From Cryptococcus deneoformans JEC21 (lineage: Eukaryota > Basidiomycota > Tremellomycetes > Tremellales > Cryptococcaceae), in the NCBI RefSeq assembly GCF_000091045.1, contig NC_006670.1, forward strand, positions 1,155,001 through 1,219,000: a stretch of 64,000 nucleotides of DNA. The letters run 5' to 3'. The notes beneath the pieces were generated by a model. The model did not search any database. It worked only from the letters and a program-made list of their open reading frames with translations, and was not told where the DNA came from. This document shows, piece after piece, positions 35,638 to 46,715 of the stretch (position 1 is the first letter of the stretch; each line of letters begins with the position of its first letter). The translations under genes and the position numbers were made by a program.

Positions 35638-36314
35638 ATGATGTTTTCTTCTCCCCAGCCTTTGGGGCATTTCTCGGTATCACAGGTCAAAATGGCGACT
35701 ATGTCACTAGCGACCGCACGGATGGAGCTGTCAAAGTTAAAGAGAGTTCCAGTATCTGCAGAGGCATATCTAGACGTTTTAAACAGGTTTGTGGAGGTTT
35801 CGGTAAAATATAAACAGAAGAACTGATGAGATGGTTGAGCAGACTACTAGAACCATTGGCACTAGTACAAGGGTCGATGGGGTTGAGAACGTGGTTGAGC
35901 GAAGTACAATATTTCATGGGGTTAATGAAGCAGCGTTCATTCTCGGGCAGAACATTGTAAGCGAAAGGTATCTAGGCATCGGTTGCCATGACCTGAAGTG
36001 TTAACGGGAGATATTGTCTTAGGTCATCGAGAGAACGACAGGTCATCCAGTGGTATTCTATGAGATGGAGAGAGCTTCGAGGAGGCCCATGCGATATGGG
36101 CCGACCAGAGGCACAGATAGTGAGTTGTGCGAGGGATAATGACCGCCATAAATGAGTTAACAGTCTGAAATTGATGGTATTACGCACAGGTATTGATTGC
36201 TCTAGGAGAGCTTTGCATGTTCTAAAGGCTTTTACACCGTTGATCTCGAATGCCCTTGGGTCACCACCCCAACGACTTCCAGTTTCTCTCATTAATCGAC
36301 CTGCTGTGGCATAG
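35638..36314 (+). CDS. Spliced gene of unknown function, 168 residues
   Basis: Exons 35638-35786, 35821-35956, 36023-36119 and 36190-36314 join in frame. Introns 2 and 3 have GTAAGC and GTGAGT donors and good AG acceptors; the first is only 34 nt with a GTTTGT donor and is the weakest link. The protein is helical and charged, without signal peptide or membrane segment; recognisable words include RVDGVENVVERS, RASRRPMRYGPTRGT and an end of LINRPAVA. I recognise no family. An uninterrupted minus-strand frame of 152 codons overlaps exons 3-4 and could be read instead, but it lacks supporting splice structure. Confidence 0.5.
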
Positions 36315-37508
36315 ATGAGTTTGTCAGCCCCAAAAGCAGTTACTCGATTTTGTTGTTGTACCCTTAGTTTGAATGTTAAACAAAAAGATCGACCGTTCAT
36401 TATCGGTGTTATAGTGTAACTAGGTAGCACATACTTCCCAGAACTGACAGCATGATACCAAAAAGGTCATGCACATCTTGTTGCGATTGATATCGCCGAA
36501 TCACTGGCTAATTCCTTGTCGCTGTCTGGGGGAGAGAGGAAATATATGCTGGCGAGCGCCATCAGTATCGGCCGTTCTCAGTCTGCGCGCTCCGTCTATA
36601 AAGTCGATAACACGGCTGCAGAATTGAGTTGTCCGCTGAACTCTGTACTCTGGATAATTATCCGCGTACTTAAAACAGATGATCTGCCTCGAGAGGGAAA
36701 ATGACCACAGACGCAGTCCCTTCCGACGGAATAAAGTGACAAAAACAAACCATGACCATTCAGGCCAATCGGGAGTTTTCAGCAGAGTGGGAGTACCATA
36801 CAAACGCACTCGGTTCGCCAGAGTCGGCACGTGCCGCACTCATCTGACAGGAGTACACTCTTCTACTCCTCTAAAATGGGTTCAATCGGGAGTCGCATCA
36901 GAGTGAGGCTCGCTCTGATGTCATAGTGGGCCCTGGTTATGGCTCACATCTTTGGTCCAGAGCAAAGGAGTGAGCCGTTGTCGGCGCGTCTTGCTTCACA
37001 CTTGGACCGTTTTTCGACCTCATGCCAGATTCCTCATGTACTTACCGTTGTTTGCTTCTACGCAGGTGCCTTATGCTTTGCTGTATTTGTAGCTGCAATT
37101 CCCGATGGTCTGATTATCGTGGCTATAGGGCTTGTCTCACATATGTATCCTGCTTGATCGATATGGCTAACAGGTTCCGATTATCCGGACAGGGGTCACT
37201 TCATGGTCGGCGCAGAACTGCTCGTAGCAGGAACGGTCACGCATAGAAGGGCTAATGGTGCGCGGAAGATGTGGATTAATGCAACTAGGAAGTACAAGGT
37301 GTCGTAAAAATAATGCAAAGATGGAAATCCATGTGCAATTACACTGCAGATAACATCAGGTCGAGGAGATTGAATAAAATGACAAAAAGATGGGTATAAA
37401 TAATCCACCTCCACCATTCTCCCGCGGGCGGGCGGCTCTTCATCGCTATACATTGTAATACACTTGTAAACATTCTTCACGTTCTTCATATTCCTCACAA
37501 CCTCCCCA
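36315..37508. other. Intergenic region upstream of RSE1
   Basis: About 1.2 kb with no supported gene. Long minus-strand frames near 37196-37648 are antisense to the first RSE1 exon. Confidence 0.5.
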
Positions 37509-40500
37509 ATGCACCTCCTCAACCTCACCCTCTCTTCCCCGACAAATGTCTCCACGGCTGTCGTAGGCAGCTTTTCCGGGTCAAAGAGCCAGGAGATCCT
37601 GTGCGTCAGAGGAGGCACGAAGTTGGAGATTTTCAAGTTGAACGCCACGACCGGGCAGTGTAAGCAGATAATCTCACGCCCATGGCCAAGCTGATGTGCA
37701 TGTAGTGGATACTATTGTCTCTACAGAGGTATGGCTTGGAAATCTGGACGGCTGTGAGAAGTTATGCTAACGACTGATGATGTTACAGGCGTTTGGAACG
37801 ATTAGAAATATTGCAGGATTCAGATTAGCCGGTATGACAAAAGGTAAGCTGCTTTATGAGGCTCTAATAGACGTACGGATTCATGCTAACTATCTTGGCG
37901 TAAATTAGACTACATCTTGGCGACATCGGACTCCGGCAGACTATCAATCCTCGAGTTTGTCATCTCGCCCACACCACATTTTGAGAGCCTGTATCAGGAG
38001 GTTTTTGGGAAGAGTGGTAGCAGGTGAGTGAGGCATGAATTGTACAGGTCTGGAGGAAATCGAAATGTGTTGGGGACGAATGGAAATGGAGAAAATATCT
38101 GCGAGTAGGCCAGAGAGAAGGATGCTAAGTTGGAATATTTAGGCGTATCGTCCCTGGCCAATTCTTGGCCGTTGACCCCAAAGGTAGAAGTTGTCTTGTT
38201 GGATCGTGAGTTTCGTTTCACTTTATGTCGTTTTTACACGGCTAACTCCTTTTTCTAGCTTGGAAAAGTAAGTGTAGAGACAAATTTGATGGAGAAAAAT
38301 TGCCATTAACAGCGCAATTGCTGTTAGGACAAAGCTGGTGTATGTGTTGAACAGAAATACCGAGGGAAAGCTCTATCCATCTTCTCCTCTTGAGGCCCAT
38401 AAGAATCATACTCTCGTAACCCACATAGTCGGCGTTGACCAGGTGGGTTTTGGTCGGGGTATGCGAAAGCTCGAAAAAGCTAAAATTATCTAGGGATATG
38501 ACAACCCTTTGTATGCTGCGTTAGAAACTGACTACTCTGAATCGGATCAAGACTCTACCGGAGAGGCGTATGAAAACACTCAGAAGGTAAGTTAAAATTA
38601 GAAGTTGTCCAAGGTAGTACTAAATCTATACGCATAGCACTTGACGTTCTACGAGTTGGATCTTGGATTGAACCACGTTGTGCGAAAATGGAGTGAACCC
38701 ACAGACAGACGGGCAAATCTCCTGGTGCAAGGTGAGACCATACCTGTTTGGCTGAGCATTGTCGTTGCTGACAGCCCTCAAAGTTCCCGGCGGCCAAAAC
38801 GCCAACTCTGACAGATTTGAAGGCCCTTCAGGTGTTCTTGTCTGCACAGAGGACCACATCATCTGGAAGCACATGGATGTGGAGGCCCACAGAATACCTA
38901 TTCCCAGACGGCGAAACCCTCTTGTGCAAAGAGGTGACAAGAGTCGAGGTTTAATCATCGTTTCAGCGGTCATGCACAAAATAAAGGTATACTTCTTTGA
39001 AGCCTAAATGGAAACAAAAACTGGGACTAACAAAGAATAGGGTGCCTTTTTCTTCTTGCTCCAGTCTGAAGATGGTGACCTGTACAAGGTTTGGATTGAA
39101 CACAACGGTGAAGACGTTGTTGCACTCAAGATCAAGTACTTTGACACTGTCCCTGTGGCAAACAGTCTTTGTATCTTGAAGAGAGGTTACATCTACGTGG
39201 CCAGCGAGTTCAGTGACCAGTAAGTACGCCCGAGTCTATCCAGTTATCCTGACGATGCCGCAGGAATTTGTACCAATTCCAAAGTCTTGCGGAAGATGAT
39301 GGCGAGCAAGAGTGGTCATCTACCGATTATCCAGAGAATGGTAACATTGATGGACCACTTCCCTTTGCCTTCTTTGACCCGCAACCTCTTCGTAATCTTC
39401 TCCTTGTTGATACTGTTCCTTCTCTGGACCCCATAACCGATGCTCATGTCGTCAACCTTCTCGGTGCCAGTTCTGACACTCCCCAAATATACGCAGCTTG
39501 TGGACGTGGTGCCAGAAGTACTTTTAGAACGTTGAAGCACGGATTGGATGTTGCGGAGATGGTTAGCTCTCCATTGCCCGGTGTGCCTACCAATGTCTGG
39601 ACATTGAAATTGACAGAAGATGGTAAATTGGCCTACAAAAAGTAGTCATGACATACTGACATCAGTCCAGATGAGTACGATTCCTATATAGTCCTGTCAT
39701 TCCCCAACGGTACTTTAGTTCTTTCTATCGGTGAAACGATTGAAGAAGTCAACGACACTGGGTTCCTTTCTTCAGGCCCTACTCTTGCTGTTCAGCAACT
39801 CGGTAACGCCGGTCTTCTACAAGTTCACCCGTACGGTCTTCGACACATCCGAGCCGCCGATCGAGTAGATGAATGGCCCGCTCCTCCCGGACAAACCATT
39901 GTTGCTGCTACCACCAACCGGCGGCAGGTCGTCATTGCGTTGAGTACGGCCGAGTTAGTTTACTTTGAGCTTGACCCTGAAGGAAGCTTGAGCGAGTACC
40001 AAGAGAAAAAGGCGTTGCCCGGTAATGCCACTTGCGTGACTATTGCTGAGGTGCCTGAGGGGAGGAGAAGGACATCATTCTTAGCCGTTGGTTGCGACAA
40101 TCAAACAGTGTCCATCATCTCTTTGGAACCCGATAGCACTCTAGATACTTTGAGTCTTCAGGTAGGTCTAGTCAGATCATCTCATAGACATGACTGAACG
40201 TTTTATATTCAGGCCCTCACTGCTCCGCCCACTTCGATCTGTCTCGCGGAGATCTTTGACACCAGTATTGACAAGAACCGTGCTACTATGTTTTTGAACA
40301 TTGGTCTCATGAACGGCGTTCTCCTTCGTACCGTTGTCGACCCTGTTGACGGATCTCTCTCTGACACTCGACTTCGATTTCTCGGTGCCAAGCCGCCCAA
40401 ACTTGTCCGTGCGAATGTTCAGGGCCAGCCTAGTGTCATGGCGTTCTCCAGCAGAACTTGGTTGCTCTACACGTATCAAGATATGCTACAGACCCAGCCA

Positions 40501-42222
40501 CTTATCTACGATACTTTGGAATACGCTTGGTCACTCTCAGCGGCTATGTGTCCTGATGGATTAATCGGTATCTCGGGTAATACCTTGAGGTACGTTCTTC
40601 AGTTTGAGTCACTTAAAGTCGAGGTTGACATGTAGTACAGAATTTTCAACATCCCCAAGCTAGGTGAAAAGCTCAAGCAAGACTCCACCGCCTTGACGTA
40701 TACACCTCGCAAGTTCATTAGCCATCCCTTTAATTCTGTCTTTTACATGATCGAAGCGGATCACCGAACATACTCAAAGAGTGCCATTGAAAGGATTGTC
40801 AAGCAGAAGGAGTCGGAAGGTAGAAGGGTTGATACCTTATTGTTAGACCTCCCCGCCAATGAGTTTGGCCGGCCTAGAGCCCCTGCTGGTCACTGGGCGT
40901 CTTGTGTACGAGTTTTGGATCCCCTTGCTGTAAGTATTTTTGATGGCTTATGAACTATACTGATAAAATGTTGTTAGAACGAAACCATTATGACTCTTGA
41001 CCTCGACGAAGATGAAGCTGCATTTTCGATTGCTATTGCCTATTTTGAACGTGGTGGCGGCGAGCCGTTCCTCGTGGTTGGTACTGGTGTAAAGACGACG
41101 TTGCAGCCCAAAGGATGTAAAGAGGGATATTTGAGAGTATATGCGATTAAGGAACAAGGCAGAATCCTTGAGTTTTTGCACAAGGTCAGTGGAATCAGGC
41201 TGCATAGCATAGTCATGGCTGATCCCTTTGCCTTTCTCTAGACCAAGACCGATGACATACCGCTTTGCTTGGCTGGCTTTCAAGGCTTCCTATTGGCAGG
41301 TATCGGCAAGTCTCTGAGATTGTATGAAATGGGTAAAAAGGCGTTGCTGAGAAAATGCGAAAACAATGTAAGATTACGATCCTACTCCAGCGGACGACAA
41401 CTGATATCTGGCAGGGATTCCCCACGGCTGTTGTTACCATCAACGTCCAAGGAGCCCGAATAATCGTCGGTGACATGCAAGAATCAACTTTCTACTGTGT
41501 TTATCGCTCCATTCCCACCCGACAGCTCCTCATTTTCGCCGACGATTCCCAACCTCGCTGGATCACTTGTGTCACGAGCGTTGATTATGAGACCGTTGCA
41601 TGTGGGGACAAATTCGGAAATATCTTCATCAATAGACTGGACCCTAGTATATCAGAGAAGGTGGATGACGACCCTACGGGTGCTACAATCTTGCACGAGA
41701 AGAGCTTCTTGATGGGTGCGGCACATAAGACAGAGATGATAGGGCATTATAATATTGGAAGTGTCGTCACTTCGTGAGTATGACTTTACACTATGTAATT
41801 CATGAGCTAATTTATGTTGTAGTATAACAAAAATCCCACTGGTAGCTGGTGGACGAGATGTGTTGGTTTATACCACCATCTCAGGCGCTGTGGGTGCCCT
41901 TGTTCCCTTTGTGTCTTCGGATGATATCGAATTCATGTCCACTCTGGAAATGGTAAGCTAACCTGTCAAAGTGTTGTTTGCATCATTGCTGACTGATGTA
42001 CGATAGCACATGCGAACACAAGACATTTCTCTTGTAGGCCGAGACCACATTGCTTACAGGGGTTACTACGTTCCCATCAAAGGTGTTGTTGATGGGGACC
42101 TGTGTGAGAGCTTTAGTCTCTTGCCGTATCCTAAGCAACAAGCGATCGCTTTAGATTTGGATAGGAGCGTGGGTGATGTTTTGAAGAAGCTTGAGCAAAT
42201 GAGGACGAGCAGCGCATTCTAA
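37509..42222 (+). CDS. RSE1: Pre-mRNA splicing factor RSE1 (SF3b subunit 3)
   Basis: Largest beta-propeller scaffold of SF3b in the U2 snRNP, needed for branch-site recognition. Twenty exons give 1,220 residues (human SF3B3 has 1,217). The start MHLLNLTL and words such as [102 protein letters not shown] and [20 protein letters not shown] follow the family throughout, ending [15 protein letters not shown]. Exon starts: 37509, 37706, 37789, 37909, 38143, 38259, 38328, 38494, 38638, 38775, 39041, 39264, 39671, 40213, 40641, 40978, 41242, 41415, 41823, 42007. Exon 6 (38259-38267) is only 9 nt and exon 2 only 23 nt; the 9-nt exon supplies Leu-Glu-Lys of a conserved strand. Confidence 0.95.
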
Positions 42223-42600
42223 AGGGATATATGGAAAGTATTTGCTGTAGGTGTTATGGTAGAATCAAGATGAATATACATTTTATGGTATTGATAAGCA
42301 TGGATTTCTAATGGACCCCGGCTCACGGCAACGAATATCTCCATCGGCCTCCCTTGTAAAAATGCCAATAGTGAGGAGAGAACCCGTGGATGTGATGGTT
42401 CATCGTTTTTTGTCCTTTTGCTCAAAAGATTGTTCTTTTTCTCTTTTCTTAATTTACTTGAATGACTTTTACCTTACGTGCACTTGTCAGACATGTTATT
42501 CAGCTTTGTGAATATGCAGCATGGTCAGTTGCACGGACATAGAAAAACGATAAGTGGAGAAAATAAGTAACCAGCTAAAAGAAAAAAGAACAAAAAATAT
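42223..42600. other. 3' flank of RSE1 and tRNA terminator region
   Basis: No gene. T-runs read on the minus strand just below 42600 are the probable RNA polymerase III terminator of the adjacent tRNA. Confidence 0.5.
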
Positions 42601-42701
42601 TGACGAGAGTGGGATTCGAACCCACGCCCCGGAGGACTGCCGGGCTTTCAGTGTTGTACAACACCTTAAGACAGCTGTTTAGACCACTCACACATCTCGC
42701 C
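42601..42701 (-). tRNA. tRNA-Leu(AAG) with a 21-nt intron, copy 1
   Basis: Minus-strand cloverleaf: acceptor GGCGAGA/TCTCGTC with discriminator A, D-arm TGT/ACA containing the A box, anticodon stem CTGTC/GGCAG, and T-arm GTGGG/CCCAC with TTCGAAT (B box). The loop TTAAGG puts AAG at positions 34-36. The intron, inserted after position 37, begins with a perfect 12-bp palindrome TGTTGTACAACA. An extended variable arm fits class II leucine tRNA. Without the intron the tRNA is 80 nt. T-rich termination sequence follows. Confidence 0.93.
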
Positions 42702-43199
42702 ATCAGATATTCATTTAGGAAGTTTGCTTTTACTCATTGTATCAAAAGCAATTTAGAAAAGTAAACTAATTTCGTCTTTGACTGTTTATCAGATATGATT
42801 CTTATTCGCATACTTTCAAGCGTCTGAAATTCCACGATATTTTACGACAATCACTAGACAACAATGCCTTCCAGGAATAAATACGTCCCCATCACATGGC
42901 CAAATACGCATAACCTCCCGATTGGGATCAGAGGGAGAGCTCTCCCACCATCCTTCTTGCCCGATATGGAGGGCTGGGGGATTACTGTCACATTATTATG
43001 TCATTGTTCCTGTTCGCAAGAGCAGCAGCGGCCAACGAAGCAGCCGATAAAGCTGTCAACAAGATATTCCAACGACTCCCTGAGAGCCAGGAGACGGAAG
43101 GGGAAGGTCCATTTATGACATAGTGTGCAAGACATTTATGACATGCATGCAAGATACAAGAAGACATAGGAAAATCAGCGAAAGGGACTGCTCGAAGGA

Positions 43200-43762
43200 A
43201 TGGAAGATGACGAGAAGAATAAGTTTATGCTGTTGCAAGCTGCTAGTGTTCTTCGAATGCAAGTAGCTATCTACAATACCTTGCCACCACCGGTACCACA
43301 GTTATCGTTCGGCAATTCTTTCATTCTTTCATTTCTACCAGTCTCCACATCCGTACACCCACCTTCTATTCCCTCCACTCCTATTGCCCTGTCTGCCATC
43401 GACGTAACCTTCTAGCACGTCTCTCATCACGATTTAAAATACTGACGGTGCAGACAGAAGGTAGAAAATTATCTCGAGGAGTATTTTACCAAGAACGGGA
43501 AGGAGATTTGTCTGAAGGATCGGCGGACCCATCGCGGAAAGGTGAGCGCTATTGATTGTTGGAAGTGCGAGATGATCCTGAAATTGTTGTAATTAGCGAG
43601 GACGTGTGAGCGGGGTGCCTAGGTGGAGGTGTGGTGGCAGCAGGAAGGAGAGATCAGGGATGCGAAGGGACGTGGTAATAGTTCTATTCTTTGTACGTCT
43701 GTTTCCTTGATCTTCCTTCCTTCTTATGCAACGAACTAGCATTACAACAGAAATTTGGATAG
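43200..43762 (+). CDS. Candidate 73-residue spliced gene, unknown function
   Basis: Exons 43200-43262, 43458-43541, 43623-43674 and 43740-43762 join in frame to a stop. The protein is highly charged and helical, with words MLLQAASVLRMQKVENYLEEY, LKDRRTHRGK and EVWWQQEGE, and a natural-looking end GRALQQKFG. The first intron is 195 nt with a GTAGCT donor, the others have GTGAGC and GTAATA donors; none is a perfect GTNNGT. Family unknown; it has the size and character of a small complex subunit. It lies between two tRNA-Leu copies, in an otherwise gene-poor patch. Confidence 0.42.
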
Positions 43763-44419
43763 GGGCTGCTCCAGGACAGTAGAAGCGACTATGCCGTCTT
43801 TACATGCCAGATTATGGAAGCTATTGTCTGATGCAGTGGTGTGAATTCACAGCAGCACATAACATGAGCTCCTTATTAGGAACATGAGGCTTTCGAAGGA
43901 CATGTTTTTTTCGTACAAAGACTGCAAGACGATTGAATATTAAACCGTTTCAAATAATGCCCTCCATTGACCCCATGGCTCGAAGACTGCCGAGAGACGA
44001 AAGGCCACGCTGAGTGGCTAATATGCCAATGACCTTCTTGTCGACGATATTGGCAGGAAGGGTATCGTGGATCTAGGCGAGAGGGTAAAGCAGGGATAAC
44101 GAAGGTTCGCCAAATGGAAGCTAAGATCACCGCAGTAGCGACCCATTGTAAACTGCCACGATACCCAAACTGGCCCTATTGCCTGGATATAATTGGCGAT
44201 GTGGAGGAGCATATGTCGGTTGGGCCATTTTATTCGTACACTGACGCGCCCTCGCGTTGTTTGCCGCTGCTGACCGGCTTCCATGTTGGTGAAGCAATTA
44301 GGTCTTGAACTGAACTTGGTTCGCGCCAAGAATAATGAGTACGTCCAACAGATAATCCGCTCAGATCTAAACACATGAAAACAGGTAGACCAGCTAAAAA
44401 GGAAAAAGAACAAAAATAT
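43763..44419. other. Gene-poor stretch before tRNA copy 2
   Basis: No supported gene. The last 86 bp (44334-44419) are the 3' flank of tRNA copy 2 and match the flank of copy 3 at 53624-53709 in inverse orientation. Confidence 0.5.
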
Positions 44420-44520
44420 TGACGAGAGTGGGATTCGAACCCACGCCCCGGAGGACTGCCGGGCTTTCAGTGTTGAACAACACCTTAAGACAGCTGTTTA
44501 GACCACTCACACATCTCGCC
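44334..44520 (-). repeat. Duplicated tRNA-plus-flank unit, member A
   Basis: About 187 bp: the 101-nt tRNA-Leu gene plus 86 bp downstream. It is inverted relative to member B at 53523-53709, with an identical tRNA and about 92% flank identity by my count. Copy 1 at 42.6 kb shares only the first 35 or so flanking bases. This looks like a dispersed tRNA duplication. Confidence 0.8.
44420..44520 (-). tRNA. tRNA-Leu(AAG) with a 21-nt intron, copy 2
   Basis: Same mature sequence as copy 1. The only difference is inside the intron, where TGTTGTTCAACA replaces the perfect palindrome. It is identical over all 101 nt to copy 3 on the plus strand at 53.5 kb, and the 86 bp of 3' flank also match that copy with seven mismatches and no gaps. 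Confidence 0.93.
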
Positions 44521-45096
44521 ATTAAAATGTTAGCTTCAATAATAATCTATCTCGTCATCAACAACGACAACAAAGTCCACTTCCTATCGTATGAAACTTG
44601 ATCGTTACGCAGAAAGGATGAGGTCGCATGTAGCAAAGAAAAGGATACTCGAGAAAAGTAGGACGATATCAACGCATGGTGTCGGTAGTTACTATAGCCG
44701 GTGATGCAAAAAAAGGAAAATATTGGAAAACGGTTTAAAGGTCCGTATTATTGGTGGGAATTTGTGGAAGTGAAAGCGCAGAGAAGAAAGGAGAGGGACA
44801 TAAGATGGTTGAGAGGAAGAGTTGTATGCACGTGGTCTCCATGTCCGCAATTGCGAAAGCCCGCGAGACGCACATCCACAAAATATTCACAGGGGAATCC
44901 CTCCTATTATTATGGAACGAAGAAAGGTGAGCATATTTCCTTCGTCACAGGAATTTTAATCCTAAACAGGTGTTTCGAGCTTCGGAGAGTGACAGCAGGG
45001 ACAATTGTATCACAACGGTATTGCACATTCCACGACAGCGGACTAGTCTACAATCTTCTTCATCATATCTTCCGTACCTTTGGAGGCAATCGCAGA
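44521..45096. other. Region between tRNA copy 2 and the small minus-strand gene
   Basis: No supported gene. A plus-strand frame with a possible 43-nt intron (44841-44926 joined to 44970-45102, 72 codons) exists, but its end overlaps the last exon of the minus-strand gene and its composition is unconvincing. Confidence 0.35.
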
Positions 45097-45533
45097 TTAT
45101 GAGTTCAATTGCTGCGCTTCGGCCCTTAACTGTTCATGTGATGATTAGCAAAGTATTAAGGCCAAGATCGTTACTAAATTAAGAAACTCACCTCCTCACG
45201 GGTCTTGGGCTTCTCCAAACCCTCAGCAATCTCTTTACTGGGAATATAAGGTGGCTTGGCATTGTAGGCGTTGGCGGACGCGCTTTGGAGACCACCGTGT
45301 TCCGCGGGTTCACCAGTCAAGTCGGCAGGGTTGTTAGTCTTGGCTGGGTGGGGAAGGATGTTGAATGCTAAAAGAGACGCAAGGGACATTTGTCAGTGGC
45401 AATGTTTTGACGGGAGGATCGATCGAGCCGACGAGATCCGGCCAGCGGCGGCGAATGGGTCGTTGTTGAAGATGGTACTATAGAGCGTTCGTTCGGACTC
45501 ACTTTTCTCGCTATTATCGTTGTTTCCTGACAT
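45097..45533 (-). CDS. Small conserved-looking protein of unknown function, 79 residues
   Basis: Exons 45533-45503, 45367-45192 and 45129-45097. Start MSGNNDNSEKT, then FNILPHPAKTNNPADLTGEP, a Gly/Ser/Ala-rich middle, PPYIPSKEIAEGLEKPKTREEL and an end AEAQQLNS. Both introns have good borders (GTGAGT donors). No signal peptide, membrane helix or catalytic motif; probably soluble and partly disordered. Codon use and clean splice sites make it a confident gene although I cannot name it. Its start is 358 bp from the divergent NECAP start, suggesting a shared promoter. Confidence 0.75.
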
Positions 45534-45891
45534 GTTGAAAAAGTGTTTGTAGAAAGATATCAAATTGTTGTTCAGTCAATAGGCTTTATAGATAATTTGT
45601 CGGCCATGCGTGGTGGTGGATTTGTCGCGGGAACTGATCCGAAGGCAGACGACGTCATAGGAATTGAAGCAACCTTCGGCCATCATCATCATCATGTTCT
45701 ATTTTGTCCTTTTTATCGCGCCGGACGTTAATTGAGCACACACTCAAATCGTCGGCGGAATCCGACTCCCCCGCGCGTCGCTCGTCGTGGAGGATGGATT
45801 AATTGTGGACTTGATTATCGTGGATAGCAGACGTTGCGATCAGACAGCCATAGGTATCCGAAATTAACAGTATTCGCAAAAATAGAACATC

Positions 45892-46650
45892 ATGGACTCC
45901 TTGACAGACGAGATAGAAGCCGTCCTTTTCGTAGCTCGAGAGGTCATGGGTAAGTACGCTTGTCTACTTGTGCTCAAAGTAACCAGAGGCTGAAATACAG
46001 ACAGTCTACCAGATCCCCCCGCGAACGACCACAGCTGGGTATAAAGCTGCGGAATGGAACGTCGAGTCGTTCCTATGGAAGGGACGGATGAGGGTGCTTG
46101 ATGTTGGATCTCGGAGCGAAATCCGATTAGAGGTATGTCAAGCGAGATGACTTTGTCATGGCGTGCCAAAGATGACGACGGGGACGTAGGATCCCAACAC
46201 TGGCGAGCTCTTTGCCCAAGTAAACTATGTCAGCCCTTGGAATCAGGTCGAGCCCGTACTAGATTCTTCAAGGTACTTTGTGCTCAGAGTAGAAGGCGAG
46301 GGCGGGAAGAGAGCATATATTGGGATGGGCTTTGCCGAAAGAGGAGAATCATTTGATTTCCAAGTAAGTAATACAGCCAAACCTTTTCATAACTGACAAT
46401 AGTATAGGTAGCATTGCAATCAGTCACAAAACGCTCCCAAAATATCTCTTCCGCTTCAAATCCATCCGAACCTCCACAGCCAACCGCTCCCCCTAAGGAC
46501 TACTCTCTCAAGGATGGGCAAACGTTCACCATCAAGATTCCAGGTAGAGAAGGGAAGAAGCCTTCACCCAGTCAAACCCCAAGTTCTGGTGGCGGTGGCG
46601 GCGGTGGGCTCTTCTCTCTCCCACCTCCTCCACCTGGAAGAAGGGGTTGA
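45892..46650 (+). CDS. NECAP-like clathrin adaptor-associated protein
   Basis: NECAPs bind AP-2 and clathrin coats through an N-terminal PH-like (PHear) domain. Exons 45892-45949, 46005-46132, 46190-46363 and 46408-46650 give 200 residues. Family words: VLFVAREVMVYQIPPRTT, AAEWNVESFLWKGRMRV, NTGELFAQV, a DSSRYFVLRV strand, and IGMGFAERGESFDFQVALQ. A Pro/Ser-rich tail ends with a Gly run and PPPPPGRRG. No WxxF ear-binding peptide is obvious at the end, unlike animal NECAPs. It converges on the MAPR gene; stops are about 65 bp apart. Confidence 0.9.
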
Positions 46651-46715
46651 TTCTTTACCAATGATACCAGTAAAACAGATGCTATGTACAGTACATGTTT
46701 AGAATCCACTATGGT

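Noticed and set aside
37196..37648. 150-codon minus-strand frame
   Set aside because: Antisense to RSE1 exon 1 and its leader; RSE1 is unmistakable on the plus strand.
44841..45102. Possible 72-residue plus-strand spliced gene
   Set aside because: Its end overlaps the last exon of the well-supported minus-strand gene, and the branch-like CTAAAC sits too close to the acceptor.
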